From an uncultured Alphaproteobacteria bacterium (GTDB lineage Bacteria; Pseudomonadota; Alphaproteobacteria; HIMB59; GCA-002718135): a stretch of DNA of 37,748 nt. The stretch is from NCBI GenBank assembly GCA_902592345.1, contig CACJEE010000002.1, forward strand, positions 1 through 37,748. The letters run 5' to 3'. The position numbers and the translations under genes are program-made. The notes under the pieces were generated by a model, which saw only the letters and a list, made by a program, of their open reading frames with translations, ran no database searches and was not told the origin of the DNA. Positions 1 to 8,804 of the stretch are shown here, one piece after another; within the stretch, counting starts at the first letter, position 1, and each line of letters starts with the position of its first letter.

Positions 1-1362
1 ACTTCAATAAATAAAGAAAACCCTAGTAAAGTTGAATCTAAGGTAAGATCAAAAAACTTTGATGAAATTTACGCAAATTTTGCCAAACAAAAGGCAGAAG
101 AACAAGCTTCTCGTTGTTCTCAATGTGGAGTTCCCTTTTGCCAGGTTCACTGTCCTCTTCATAATAATATTCCTGACTGGTTAAAGCTTACAGCAGAAAA
201 CAGATTAGAGGAAGCATACCATGTTTCTAGCTCAACTAACAACATGCCTGAAATATGTGGGAGAATATGTCCACAAGATCGATTATGCGAAGGCAATTGT
301 GTAATCGAACAATCAGGCCATGGTACTGTAACAATTGGTTCAATTGAAAAATATATTACCGACACAGCTTGGGATAAAGGATGGATAAAAAAAATTGAAC
401 CAACTATTAATAGAGATAAATCTGTTGGAGTAATTGGTGCTGGTCCAGCAGGTTTAGCAGCAGCTGAGGAATTAAGAAAACGTGGTTATAAAATTACAAT
501 TTACGACAGGTATGACAGGGCAGGAGGACTGCTTATTTATGGAATACCAAATTTTAAATTAGAGAAAGAAATTGTTATTAGAAGAACTAAACTTTTAGAA
601 GATAGTGGAGTTGAATTTAAGTTAAATTTTAATGTTGGTGAAGATAAAACTTTTGATGAGTTAAGAAAAATTCATGATGCAATTGTTATTGCTACTGGCG
701 TTTATAAATCAAGAGATATTAATCTTAACGAACAAAATTTTTCAAATGTAGTTCCTGCTTTAAAATATTTAACAGCAAGCAATAAAGTTGGATTAAAAGA
801 TCAGGTTGAAGAATTTGATAGTGGATTACTTAATGCAAATAATAAAAATGTTATCGTAGTAGGTGGTGGTGATACAGCGATGGATTGTGTTAGGACTGCT
901 GTTAGACAGGGAGCTAAAACAGTTAAATGTCTTTACCGTAGAGATAAAAATAATATGCCTGGCTCTCAAAGAGAAGTTGAAAATGCTATTGAAGAGGGTG
1001 TTGATTTTAAATGGCTAACACTTCCAACACTTTACCAAGGAAATGATAAATTAGAAGAAGTAAAAATCGTAAAAATGGAACTTGGTTCTCCAGATGAAAG
1101 TGGTCGAAGAAAACCTGAGATTAAAGAAAATAGTGAAGAGATTTTAAAATCAGACTTGGTTATTGAGGCTCTTGGTTTTGAGCCAGAAAATCTACCAGTG
1201 ATGTTTAATGAATCATCTCTTAATGTAACGAAGTGGGGCACACTTAAAGTAGACTATAAAAATTTAATGACATCTCTTAATGGTGTTTTTGCTGCGGGTG
1301 ATATTGTCAGGGGAGCAAGTTTAGTTGTCTGGGAGGAATTACAAAAAATGATTGTATTCTAG
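1..1362 (+). CDS. gltD: Glutamate synthase small (beta) subunit, 5' end outside the window and 3' end replaced
   Basis: The frame is open from base 1, so the true start lies upstream. The product is the NADPH-dependent glutamate synthase small chain, which passes electrons from NADPH through FAD and Fe-S centres to GltB for ammonia assimilation. Window codons 39, 42, 47 and 51 (CSQCGVPFCQVHC) and 86, 90, 96 and 100 (CGRICPQDRLCEGNC) are the N-terminal [4Fe-4S] cysteines. An FAD-binding GxGxxG (GVIGAGPAGLAA) starts at codon 143 and an NADPH-binding VIVVGGGDTAMD at about codon 284. The C-terminal FAD motif GVFAAGDIVRGASLVVW is present. From about base 1328 the sequence switches into kpsF, so the last nine residues (EELQKMIVF) are foreign and roughly 25 native residues are missing. 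The family is certain; activity of this form is doubtful. Confidence 0.93.
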   Translation, partial: TSINKENPSKVESKVRSKNFDEIYANFAKQKAEEQASRCSQCGVPFCQVHCPLHNNIPDWLKLTAENRLEEAYHVSSSTNNMPEICGRICPQDRLCEGNCVIEQSGHGTVTIGSIEKYITDTAWDKGWIKKIEPTINRDKSVGVIGAGPAGLAAAEELRKRGYKITIYDRYDRAGGLLIYGIPNFKLEKEIVIRRTKLLEDSGVEFKLNFNVGEDKTFDELRKIHDAIVIATGVYKSRDINLNEQNFSNVVPALKYLTASNKVGLKDQVEEFDSGLLNANNKNVIVVGGGDTAMDCVRTAVRQGAKTVKCLYRRDKNNMPGSQREVENAIEEGVDFKWLTLPTLYQGNDKLEEVKIVKMELGSPDESGRRKPEIKENSEEILKSDLVIEALGFEPENLPVMFNESSLNVTKWGTLKVDYKNLMTSLNGVFAAGDIVRGASLVVWEELQKMIVF

Positions 1363-2033
1363 CAATCTCTAACTCAGGAGAAACCTCTGAATTAAATAAT
1401 ATAATAAGTTACTCTAAAAGATTTGATATACCTTTAGTGAGTATTTCAAGTAATGCAAAAAGTTCATTAAATAAAAACTCAACAGTTGGGATAGTTTATA
1501 AAAAACCAATTGAAGCTTGTCCTCATAATCTTGCCCCCACAAGCTCAACCACAGTAATGTTAGTAATAGGGGATTGTATGGCAATGTCACTTTTAGAGCT
1601 CAAAGGTTTTAAAAGTAGTCAATTTAAAAGTTTTCATCCTGGAGGAAATTTAGGTAAGGATTTAAAAAGGGTTGATGAAATAATGCATACTGGTAGCGCT
1701 CTACCATTGTCAAAAGAAAATGAAAAGATGACAAAAGCATTATTAACAATGACAAAAAAAAGTTTTGGTTGTGTTGGGGTAGTAAATAATAATAAAAAAT
1801 TAATAGGAATAATTACAGACGGTGATTTGAGAAGAAATATGAATGACAATCTTTTTAATCTTAAAGCATTAAACCTTATGACAAAAAATCCCTCCACAGG
1901 AAATAAAGATATGCTTGTTGGTGAAGCTTTAAATTTAATGAATAGCAAAAAGATTACTAGTTTATTTATATGTGAAAAAAATAAACCTGTAGGCATTATT
2001 CATATTCATGATTTATTAAGGCTGAGTAGTTAA
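1328..2033 (+). pseudogene. kpsF: Arabinose-5-phosphate isomerase, 3' fragment (duplicate of the intact copy at 5889)
   Basis: This is the last three quarters of kpsF, corresponding to residues 85-318 of the complete copy. It lacks the start and the first part of the SIS domain, including the GVGKSAHIG loop, but keeps the rest of SIS and both CBS domains. Upstream it is fused out of frame to gltD, whose reading stops at 1362. A GTG at 1437 could in principle start a 198-residue product, but this is an ordinary valine codon in the complete gene. It is very unlikely to be an active enzyme. It has not decayed in any other way, which implies a very recent event or an artefact. Confidence 0.9.
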
Positions 2034-2034
2034 A

Positions 2035-2484
2035 TTGAATTTTTTACTTACAATAAATAAAAAACAGCTAATTATTTTTACTTCTTTTTTTATATTTTTA
2101 ATCTTATTTATTTTTATTTTTATTTTTTTAAATAATGAAAAATCAATTACAAAAATAAATAATATAACAACAAATAAATCAGATATAGTTAAACCAAAAT
2201 TTTCTATAAGTGGTAAAGAAAGTGAAATATTTATTACAGCTACAAACGGAAATTTTTTAAGCGAAGAAAAGATTCTTTTAGAAGATAATGTTAAATTTAA
2301 ATCTAAAGATTTTCAGTTAATATCTGATAATGTTATTTTTGACAGAAAAAATCTTATAGCTACAAGTGATAACGAATCTAAATTTTCATCCAAAAACACT
2401 TCTATAATTTCAGCAGGCTTTGATATAACTGAAAATGGTAATATAATTAATTTCAAAGGACAAACAATTTTGAAAATAAAATGA
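2035..2484 (+). CDS. lptC: LPS export system protein LptC (copy 1)
   Basis: This is a 149-residue bitopic inner-membrane protein. It starts with TTG one base after the kpsF stop. One hydrophobic anchor lies at about residues 10-31 and is followed by a periplasmic beta-jellyroll domain of the LptC (DUF1239) type. LptC links the LptBFG transporter to the LptA bridge. The sequence is identical to the copy at 6847. It overlaps lptA by 4 nt (ATGA), as the other copy does. In this location it could only be transcribed by read-through from gltD. Confidence 0.85.
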   Translation: MNFLLTINKKQLIIFTSFFIFLILFIFIFIFLNNEKSITKINNITTNKSDIVKPKFSISGKESEIFITATNGNFLSEEKILLEDNVKFKSKDFQLISDNVIFDRKNLIATSDNESKFSSKNTSIISAGFDITENGNIINFKGQTILKIK

Positions 2485-3254
2485 ATATTGCAAAGTTAAT
2501 AATTTTTTCTTTTATTTTACTATCATTTTCAACTTCTGGAATATCAAGAGAGATAGGCGAAACTGAGATCACCACAGATGATGGGATTGAAGTATTTCAA
2601 AATGAAAAATACTATTTATTAAAAAAAAACGTAACAATTGCTTCAGATGATTTTGAAATAACTTCAGATAGAGTAAAGGCAAATTTTGAAATAGATTTAT
2701 ATGATATTACTTCTCTTGAAACAAAAGGTAACTCAACTTTAAATGCTATAAAATATGGCATTTCTGGAAAAGGCGATGAGATATGGGTTGATATAATATC
2801 AGAGGTAATAATTGTTCTTGGCAAGGATTCATTTTTAAATCTGCAAGAAACAAAAATGCGCTCAAATGGATCAATTAAAGTAAATAATTCGTTAGGCAAC
2901 TTTGAATTAAAAGGTGCTAATTCTAATCTTCAAAATGATGAACTTGATATATATGGTGAATACATAAGTGGAGTTTTTTCAGAATTTGAAGGCAAAAAGG
3001 AGATAAAAAAACTTATTGTAGAGGATGAGAATTTATTAACGATTAATACTGAAAATCTTGAAATGAATGCTAAAAAAGCTGTATATGATGATCAAACAAA
3101 CATTATTGAATTGTTTTCAAAAGTAAAAATTGTAAAAGGGCAAGAAATAATTACTGGTGATTATGGTTATTTTGATACTATTAAAAATTCATATAAAGTA
3201 AAATCGGATAACACATCCAAAGTAAAGGTTACAATTAAAAACTCAAATGAATAA
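2481..3254 (+). CDS. lptA: LPS export protein LptA (copy 1)
   Basis: This is a 257-residue periplasmic OstA/LptA-family protein with an N-terminal signal peptide of about 22 residues (hydrophobic segment AKLIIFSFILLSFSTSG). The remainder is repetitive beta-strand sequence of the jellyroll type, for example KNVTIASDDFEITSDRVKANF-like repeats. LptA polymerises into the periplasmic bridge that carries LPS from LptC to LptD. It is longer than the E. coli protein (185 residues), as is common in Alphaproteobacteria. It is identical to the copy at 7293 and overlaps lptB by 8 nt. Confidence 0.85.
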   Translation: MNIAKLIIFSFILLSFSTSGISREIGETEITTDDGIEVFQNEKYYLLKKNVTIASDDFEITSDRVKANFEIDLYDITSLETKGNSTLNAIKYGISGKGDEIWVDIISEVIIVLGKDSFLNLQETKMRSNGSIKVNNSLGNFELKGANSNLQNDELDIYGEYISGVFSEFEGKKEIKKLIVEDENLLTINTENLEMNAKKAVYDDQTNIIELFSKVKIVKGQEIITGDYGYFDTIKNSYKVKSDNTSKVKVTIKNSNE

Positions 3255-3990
3255 ATTTCAACTTTTAGATGATGGATTAATAGTAAATAAAATTTCCAAA
3301 TCCTATGGAAATAAAAAAGTTGTTAGAGATATAAGCATATCAATAAATAGAGGTGAAATTGTTGGCTTACTTGGCCCAAATGGCGCAGGCAAAACTACAA
3401 CATTTTATATGATTGTGGGTTTGGTAAAGCCAGATACCGGCTCAATCGTTTTAGATAAGATTGAAATTTCTAAAATGCCTATTTATTCAAGAGGGCTTCA
3501 AGGTATTAGTTATTTACCACAAGAACCATCAATTTTTAGAGGTATGAATGTTGAAGATAACTTGCTAGCAATAATTGAAATTGTAGAAAAAGATCAAAAC
3601 AAGCAAAATATAATATTGCAAAGCTTGCTAAACGAATTTGATATTAATCATGTCAGAAAATCTAAATCAATAGTTCTTTCAGGAGGTGAAAGGCGTAGAT
3701 TAGAAATTGCAAGAACATTAGCTTCAAGACCAAAATACCTTCTTCTAGATGAGCCTTTAACTGGAATTGATCCAGTCTCAATAGAAGAGATAAAAATAAT
3801 AATAAAAAAATTAAAACAAAAAAATATTGGTGTGTTAATTACGGATCATAACGTAAGAGAAACACTAAAAATAGTTGATAAAGTTTATATTGTAAACGAA
3901 GGAATGATATTTTTCACTGGGAATCCTAATGAAGCCATCTCTGACGACAGAATAAAGAAATTTTATCTTGGTAGCGATTTTTCAATTTAA
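3247..3990 (+). CDS. lptB: LPS export ABC transporter ATP-binding protein LptB (copy 1)
   Basis: This 247-residue cytoplasmic ABC ATPase powers LPS extraction with LptF/LptG. It has a Walker A (GLLGPNGAGKTT, about residue 40), a signature motif (LSGGERRRLEIARTLA), a Walker B with D-loop (YLLLDEPLTGIDP) and a switch histidine (ITDHNVRETL). The GERRR signature and the TDHNVRETL motif are typical of LptB rather than of general ABC importers. It is identical to the copy at 8059. The next start (aroA) follows 2 nt after the stop. Confidence 0.95.
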   Translation: MNKFQLLDDGLIVNKISKSYGNKKVVRDISISINRGEIVGLLGPNGAGKTTTFYMIVGLVKPDTGSIVLDKIEISKMPIYSRGLQGISYLPQEPSIFRGMNVEDNLLAIIEIVEKDQNKQNIILQSLLNEFDINHVRKSKSIVLSGGERRRLEIARTLASRPKYLLLDEPLTGIDPVSIEEIKIIIKKLKQKNIGVLITDHNVRETLKIVDKVYIVNEGMIFFTGNPNEAISDDRIKKFYLGSDFSI

Positions 3991-3992
3991 CT

Positions 3993-4793
3993 ATGTTCAG
4001 TGAACAAACTAAGATTGGCATTAATGGTTCTATTGAAATTCCAGGTGACAAATCAATATCACATAGATCAATTATAATTCCTTCAATTTCAAGTGGCATT
4101 TGTGAAATTTCAAATATTTTAAAATCAGACGATGTTCTTCGCACCATGAATGCGTTTAAAGAAATGGGCGTCGAGATAAAAGAAGAAAACAAAAAAATAA
4201 TTATAAATGGAAAAGGTTTAGGGTCTCTTAAAAAGCCCAACAAAGAGATATATCTTGGAAATTCTGGTACGAGTGCGAGATTATTAACAGGTTTATTATC
4301 TTCTCAGAATTTTGAATCAGTTTTAACTGGAGATAAGTCCCTCTCGTCAAGACCAATGAAAAGAATTACAAATCCTTTATCTGAAATGGGTGCTGAGATT
4401 GTAGCTCAAAATGGAAAATTACCATTACATATCAAGGGTAAAGTTTTAAATAATTGCAAAATAGAAATTGACATACCATCAGCTCAAATTAAATCAGGTT
4501 TAATATTAGCGGCATTAAATACAGAGGGAACTAGTTATATTAATGAAAAACATATTACGAGAGATCATACTGAGATAATGCTTGAAACATTTGGTGCTGA
4601 TATTGAAACAAAAAAAAATGTGGATTCTTCTCAAATTATAATAAATGGTAAAAAAAACCTTACTCCAAAAAATATTGATGTGCCTGCCGATTTATCAAGC
4701 AGTGCATTTTTCATTGTTGCAGCATTAATAAACAAAAATTCAAATATCACTCTAGAAAATAACACTTGGCCTAATTACTACAGAATTCTGTAA
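3993..4793 (+). pseudogene. aroA: 3-phosphoshikimate 1-carboxyvinyltransferase, 5' fragment (duplicate)
   Basis: The first 256 residues are identical to the intact AroA at 8805. The frame then crosses the junction at 4761 and reads ten foreign residues antisense to the NDUFA9-like gene before stopping. It keeps the N-terminal substrate loops GDKSISHR and GNSGTSARLLTG but has lost the second half of the alpha/beta inside-out barrel, with the catalytic DE and ESDR motifs. EPSP synthase needs both domains, so this copy cannot be functional. Confidence 0.93.
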
Positions 4794-5213
4794 TTTATTT
4801 AATATTTGATCTTCTGTTTTTGAAATAATTTCATTACGAAAAGTTGATCTATTTTCAGTGCCTAGACCAGAGAAAAAAATGAATCTTTTAATTGAAGTTG
4901 ATCGTTTTAACTCATTTATTAGCTCAGAATTAAAATCTAAAATGGACCTTTTTAATTCTGATTTATTTGAAGACCAGGAAGTTTTTAAATTAATACAGAT
5001 ATCTACATTATTAAATAAAGTAAGTAGTTTTGTGTTTTTTAATGAGCTAAAGTGAAAAGGAACTATTTGACCAAATGAACCTAGAAGTCTTAAATTAGCT
5101 TCGTTTATTTGTTTTTGATAAGGAACAATAACTTTGAAACCCTCTTTTGCAAATCTTCTAATTAGATTTTTTCCTACGTATCCCGAGCCACCAAATATAA
5201 TTATTGATTTCAT
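4752..5213 (-). pseudogene. NDUFA9-like NAD(P)-binding complex I-associated protein, N-terminal half only
   Basis: The ATG at 5213 starts MKSIIIFGGSGYVGKNLIRR, a Rossmann GxxGxxG nucleotide-binding fold of the atypical short-chain dehydrogenase family seen in NDUFA9-like complex I subunits. The frame extends 18 codons further upstream, but those residues do not look like the family. The protein runs about 150 residues to RPSVIF, where relatives continue with G and a substrate domain (normal total about 320 residues). Here a TAG from the duplicated aroA sequence ends it. It is divergent from rnd with a 65-bp gap. In Alphaproteobacteria, as I recall, this gene often lies near gltBD and uppP. 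That fits the idea that the interval between gltD and this gene was lost. Confidence 0.75.
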
Positions 5214-5278
5214 GATTTTTATAGAATTTGATGCTATAACAACTAAATTATTTGAAATAAAGAACAAATAAATTGCAA

Positions 5279-5887
5279 ATGAAAATAAAATACTATGAAA
5301 ATGATTTACCTGAAAATATAGATTTAGGGGATATTATTGCTATTGATACAGAAACTATGGGATTAAATCCTTCAAGAGATAAGTTGTGCTTGATACAAAT
5401 TTCATCAGGAAATAAAACTTGTCATTTGGTTAAAATATTAGATTTAAGAAAAAAACCAAAAAATCTTATAAAGCTGCTTAAAAATAATAAAATTACAAAG
5501 ATTTTTCATTACGCTAGATTTGATGTTGCAATTATAAAACATGCTTTCAAAATAGACATCAAGAATATTTATTGCACAAAAATTGCATCCAAGCTTGTTA
5601 GAACTTATACTGATAAACATGGATACAAAGATCTTTGTAAAGAATTATTGAATGAAACAATTTCAAAAGCAGAACAATCATCAGATTGGGGTGGAAAACT
5701 TTCAAAAGATCAAAAAAAATATGCAGCAACTGATGTGTTGCATCTTCATAAAATAAAAAATAAATTAGATATTATGCTGAAGAGAGAAAAAAGAACACAA
5801 ATCGCTAATGCTTGTTTTGAATTTATAAACTATCGAACTGATCTAGATTTGCATGGTTGGCATGATGTAGATATATTTAAGCATTAA
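5279..5887 (+). CDS. rnd: Ribonuclease D-like 3'-5' exonuclease
   Basis: This is a DEDDy-family 3'-5' exoribonuclease of about 202 residues. It is the short alphaproteobacterial form that lacks the C-terminal HRDC domains of E. coli RNase D. The catalytic motifs are all visible: AIDTETMGL (D and E), FHYARFDVAII (D) and YAATDVLHLHKI (Y-x3-D). It probably trims the 3' ends of tRNA or other small RNAs. I chose the ATG at 5279; an in-frame TTG at 5273 would add two residues. It is the first gene of the long plus-strand cluster and kpsF follows at once. Confidence 0.88.
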   Translation: MKIKYYENDLPENIDLGDIIAIDTETMGLNPSRDKLCLIQISSGNKTCHLVKILDLRKKPKNLIKLLKNNKITKIFHYARFDVAIIKHAFKIDIKNIYCTKIASKLVRTYTDKHGYKDLCKELLNETISKAEQSSDWGGKLSKDQKKYAATDVLHLHKIKNKLDIMLKREKRTQIANACFEFINYRTDLDLHGWHDVDIFKH

Positions 5888-5888
5888 A

Positions 5889-6845
5889 ATGAACAAATCC
5901 AAAATTATTAACAGGGCAAAAAAAACTCTCTCTACAGAAGTAAAAGAGTTAAAAAATTTATCAAAAATTTTTAATAATAATTTTTATAAAGCTGTTATTC
6001 TTCTGAGCAAAGTTAAAGGTAGAGTAATAGTTACTGGTGTTGGAAAAAGTGCTCATATTGGGAATAAAATTTCAGCTACATTAGCTTCGACTGGAACACC
6101 CTCATATTTAATTCATGCAACAGAAGCAAGCCATGGTGATCTGGGAGGAATTACAAAAAATGATTGTATTCTAGCAATCTCTAACTCAGGAGAAACCTCT
6201 GAATTAAATAATATAATAAGTTACTCTAAAAGATTTGATATACCTTTAGTGAGTATTTCAAGTAATGCAAAAAGTTCATTAAATAAAAACTCAACAGTTG
6301 GGATAGTTTATAAAAAACCAATTGAAGCTTGTCCTCATAATCTTGCCCCCACAAGCTCAACCACAGTAATGTTAGTAATAGGGGATTGTATGGCAATGTC
6401 ACTTTTAGAGCTCAAAGGTTTTAAAAGTAGTCAATTTAAAAGTTTTCATCCTGGAGGAAATTTAGGTAAGGATTTAAAAAGGGTTGATGAAATAATGCAT
6501 ACTGGTAGCGCTCTACCATTGTCAAAAGAAAATGAAAAGATGACAAAAGCATTATTAACAATGACAAAAAAAAGTTTTGGTTGTGTTGGGGTAGTAAATA
6601 ATAATAAAAAATTAATAGGAATAATTACAGACGGTGATTTGAGAAGAAATATGAATGACAATCTTTTTAATCTTAAAGCATTAAACCTTATGACAAAAAA
6701 TCCCTCCACAGGAAATAAAGATATGCTTGTTGGTGAAGCTTTAAATTTAATGAATAGCAAAAAGATTACTAGTTTATTTATATGTGAAAAAAATAAACCT
6801 GTAGGCATTATTCATATTCATGATTTATTAAGGCTGAGTAGTTAA
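5889..6845 (+). CDS. kpsF: Arabinose-5-phosphate isomerase (intact copy)
   Basis: This 318-residue enzyme converts D-ribulose-5-phosphate to D-arabinose-5-phosphate, the first committed step of Kdo (LPS core) synthesis. It has a SIS sugar-isomerase domain at about residues 40-175, with the phosphate loop GVGKSAHIGNK, SHGDLGG and SNSGETSEL. Two CBS domains follow (about 205-318, ending GIIHIHDLLR). The length is normal for the family. The start ATG lies 1 nt after the rnd stop. Residues 85 onwards fall in the duplicated segment. It sits directly before lptC-lptA-lptB, so Kdo precursor supply and LPS export are co-transcribed. Confidence 0.96.
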   Translation: MNKSKIINRAKKTLSTEVKELKNLSKIFNNNFYKAVILLSKVKGRVIVTGVGKSAHIGNKISATLASTGTPSYLIHATEASHGDLGGITKNDCILAISNSGETSELNNIISYSKRFDIPLVSISSNAKSSLNKNSTVGIVYKKPIEACPHNLAPTSSTTVMLVIGDCMAMSLLELKGFKSSQFKSFHPGGNLGKDLKRVDEIMHTGSALPLSKENEKMTKALLTMTKKSFGCVGVVNNNKKLIGIITDGDLRRNMNDNLFNLKALNLMTKNPSTGNKDMLVGEALNLMNSKKITSLFICEKNKPVGIIHIHDLLRLSS

Positions 6846-6846
6846 A

Positions 6847-7296
6847 TTGAATTTTTTACTTACAATAAATAAAAAACAGCTAATTATTTTTACTTCTTTT
6901 TTTATATTTTTAATCTTATTTATTTTTATTTTTATTTTTTTAAATAATGAAAAATCAATTACAAAAATAAATAATATAACAACAAATAAATCAGATATAG
7001 TTAAACCAAAATTTTCTATAAGTGGTAAAGAAAGTGAAATATTTATTACAGCTACAAACGGAAATTTTTTAAGCGAAGAAAAGATTCTTTTAGAAGATAA
7101 TGTTAAATTTAAATCTAAAGATTTTCAGTTAATATCTGATAATGTTATTTTTGACAGAAAAAATCTTATAGCTACAAGTGATAACGAATCTAAATTTTCA
7201 TCCAAAAACACTTCTATAATTTCAGCAGGCTTTGATATAACTGAAAATGGTAATATAATTAATTTCAAAGGACAAACAATTTTGAAAATAAAATGA
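6847..7296 (+). CDS. lptC: LPS export system protein LptC (copy 2, native context)
   Basis: This 149-residue protein has a TTG start one base after the kpsF stop. It has one N-terminal membrane anchor (a phenylalanine/isoleucine-rich segment, about residues 10-31) and a periplasmic domain. The repeated pattern in the second half (EEKILLEDNVKFKSKDFQLISD) resembles the strands of the LptA/LptC jellyroll. It couples the LptBFG ATPase complex to the LptA bridge. Sequence conservation of LptC is low, so the assignment rests on topology plus position between kpsF and lptA. It has a 4-nt overlap with lptA. Confidence 0.87.
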   Translation: MNFLLTINKKQLIIFTSFFIFLILFIFIFIFLNNEKSITKINNITTNKSDIVKPKFSISGKESEIFITATNGNFLSEEKILLEDNVKFKSKDFQLISDNVIFDRKNLIATSDNESKFSSKNTSIISAGFDITENGNIINFKGQTILKIK

Positions 7297-8066
7297 ATAT
7301 TGCAAAGTTAATAATTTTTTCTTTTATTTTACTATCATTTTCAACTTCTGGAATATCAAGAGAGATAGGCGAAACTGAGATCACCACAGATGATGGGATT
7401 GAAGTATTTCAAAATGAAAAATACTATTTATTAAAAAAAAACGTAACAATTGCTTCAGATGATTTTGAAATAACTTCAGATAGAGTAAAGGCAAATTTTG
7501 AAATAGATTTATATGATATTACTTCTCTTGAAACAAAAGGTAACTCAACTTTAAATGCTATAAAATATGGCATTTCTGGAAAAGGCGATGAGATATGGGT
7601 TGATATAATATCAGAGGTAATAATTGTTCTTGGCAAGGATTCATTTTTAAATCTGCAAGAAACAAAAATGCGCTCAAATGGATCAATTAAAGTAAATAAT
7701 TCGTTAGGCAACTTTGAATTAAAAGGTGCTAATTCTAATCTTCAAAATGATGAACTTGATATATATGGTGAATACATAAGTGGAGTTTTTTCAGAATTTG
7801 AAGGCAAAAAGGAGATAAAAAAACTTATTGTAGAGGATGAGAATTTATTAACGATTAATACTGAAAATCTTGAAATGAATGCTAAAAAAGCTGTATATGA
7901 TGATCAAACAAACATTATTGAATTGTTTTCAAAAGTAAAAATTGTAAAAGGGCAAGAAATAATTACTGGTGATTATGGTTATTTTGATACTATTAAAAAT
8001 TCATATAAAGTAAAATCGGATAACACATCCAAAGTAAAGGTTACAATTAAAAACTCAAATGAATAA
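7293..8066 (+). CDS. lptA: LPS export protein LptA (copy 2, native context)
   Basis: This is a 257-residue exported OstA-family protein: signal peptide at residues 1-22, then beta-rich repeats that form the periplasmic LPS slide. About 110 residues beyond the first jellyroll suggest a longer protein than in enterobacteria. It is joined to lptC by an ATGA overlap and to lptB by an 8-nt overlap, which suggests translational coupling within the export operon. Confidence 0.87.
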   Translation: MNIAKLIIFSFILLSFSTSGISREIGETEITTDDGIEVFQNEKYYLLKKNVTIASDDFEITSDRVKANFEIDLYDITSLETKGNSTLNAIKYGISGKGDEIWVDIISEVIIVLGKDSFLNLQETKMRSNGSIKVNNSLGNFELKGANSNLQNDELDIYGEYISGVFSEFEGKKEIKKLIVEDENLLTINTENLEMNAKKAVYDDQTNIIELFSKVKIVKGQEIITGDYGYFDTIKNSYKVKSDNTSKVKVTIKNSNE

Positions 8067-8802
8067 ATTTCAACTTTTAGATGATGGATTAATAGTAAAT
8101 AAAATTTCCAAATCCTATGGAAATAAAAAAGTTGTTAGAGATATAAGCATATCAATAAATAGAGGTGAAATTGTTGGCTTACTTGGCCCAAATGGCGCAG
8201 GCAAAACTACAACATTTTATATGATTGTGGGTTTGGTAAAGCCAGATACCGGCTCAATCGTTTTAGATAAGATTGAAATTTCTAAAATGCCTATTTATTC
8301 AAGAGGGCTTCAAGGTATTAGTTATTTACCACAAGAACCATCAATTTTTAGAGGTATGAATGTTGAAGATAACTTGCTAGCAATAATTGAAATTGTAGAA
8401 AAAGATCAAAACAAGCAAAATATAATATTGCAAAGCTTGCTAAACGAATTTGATATTAATCATGTCAGAAAATCTAAATCAATAGTTCTTTCAGGAGGTG
8501 AAAGGCGTAGATTAGAAATTGCAAGAACATTAGCTTCAAGACCAAAATACCTTCTTCTAGATGAGCCTTTAACTGGAATTGATCCAGTCTCAATAGAAGA
8601 GATAAAAATAATAATAAAAAAATTAAAACAAAAAAATATTGGTGTGTTAATTACGGATCATAACGTAAGAGAAACACTAAAAATAGTTGATAAAGTTTAT
8701 ATTGTAAACGAAGGAATGATATTTTTCACTGGGAATCCTAATGAAGCCATCTCTGACGACAGAATAAAGAAATTTTATCTTGGTAGCGATTTTTCAATTT
8801 AA
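8059..8802 (+). CDS. lptB: LPS export ABC transporter ATP-binding protein LptB (copy 2, native context)
   Basis: This 247-residue ABC ATPase has a Walker A (GPNGAGKTT), a Q-loop (YLPQEPSIFRG), a signature (LSGGERRRLEIA), a Walker B (LLLDEPLTGIDP) and an H-loop (ITDHNVRETL). It energises LPS movement from the inner membrane. In many Alphaproteobacteria lptB is followed by rpoN, hpf/raiA and ptsN. Here aroA begins 2 nt after its stop. The permeases LptF and LptG are not in the window. Confidence 0.96.
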   Translation: MNKFQLLDDGLIVNKISKSYGNKKVVRDISISINRGEIVGLLGPNGAGKTTTFYMIVGLVKPDTGSIVLDKIEISKMPIYSRGLQGISYLPQEPSIFRGMNVEDNLLAIIEIVEKDQNKQNIILQSLLNEFDINHVRKSKSIVLSGGERRRLEIARTLASRPKYLLLDEPLTGIDPVSIEEIKIIIKKLKQKNIGVLITDHNVRETLKIVDKVYIVNEGMIFFTGNPNEAISDDRIKKFYLGSDFSI

Positions 8803-8804
8803 CT

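Larger units (their letters stand above)
1328..4761. repeat. Direct repeat, copy 1 (3,434 bp; kpsF'-lptC-lptA-lptB-aroA')
   Basis: Bases 1328-4761 match 6140-9573 at a constant offset of 4,812. The encoded LptC, LptA, LptB, KpsF C-terminal and AroA N-terminal proteins are identical between copies. Identity begins with TCTGGG, shared by gltD and kpsF, and ends in the AAAATA stretch at 4756-4761, shared by aroA and the flanking NDUFA9-like gene. No terminal inverted repeats, transposase or target-site duplication are visible, so it does not look like a mobile element. The flanking genes are truncated at exactly these borders. Confidence 0.97.

Noticed and set aside
1634-1996. 120-residue minus-strand open frame, repeated at 6446-6808
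   Set aside because: It lies antisense inside kpsF, has no family features, and appears twice only because the segment is duplicated.
1328-4761. The duplicated segment as a transposon or integrated element
   Set aside because: It has no transposase or integrase, no terminal inverted repeats and no target duplication. Its ends lie in the middle of housekeeping genes.
4858-5055. 65-residue plus-strand open frame between the duplicated segment and rnd
   Set aside because: It is antisense to the NDUFA9-like fragment, whose Rossmann motif and family-like sequence identify the real coding strand.
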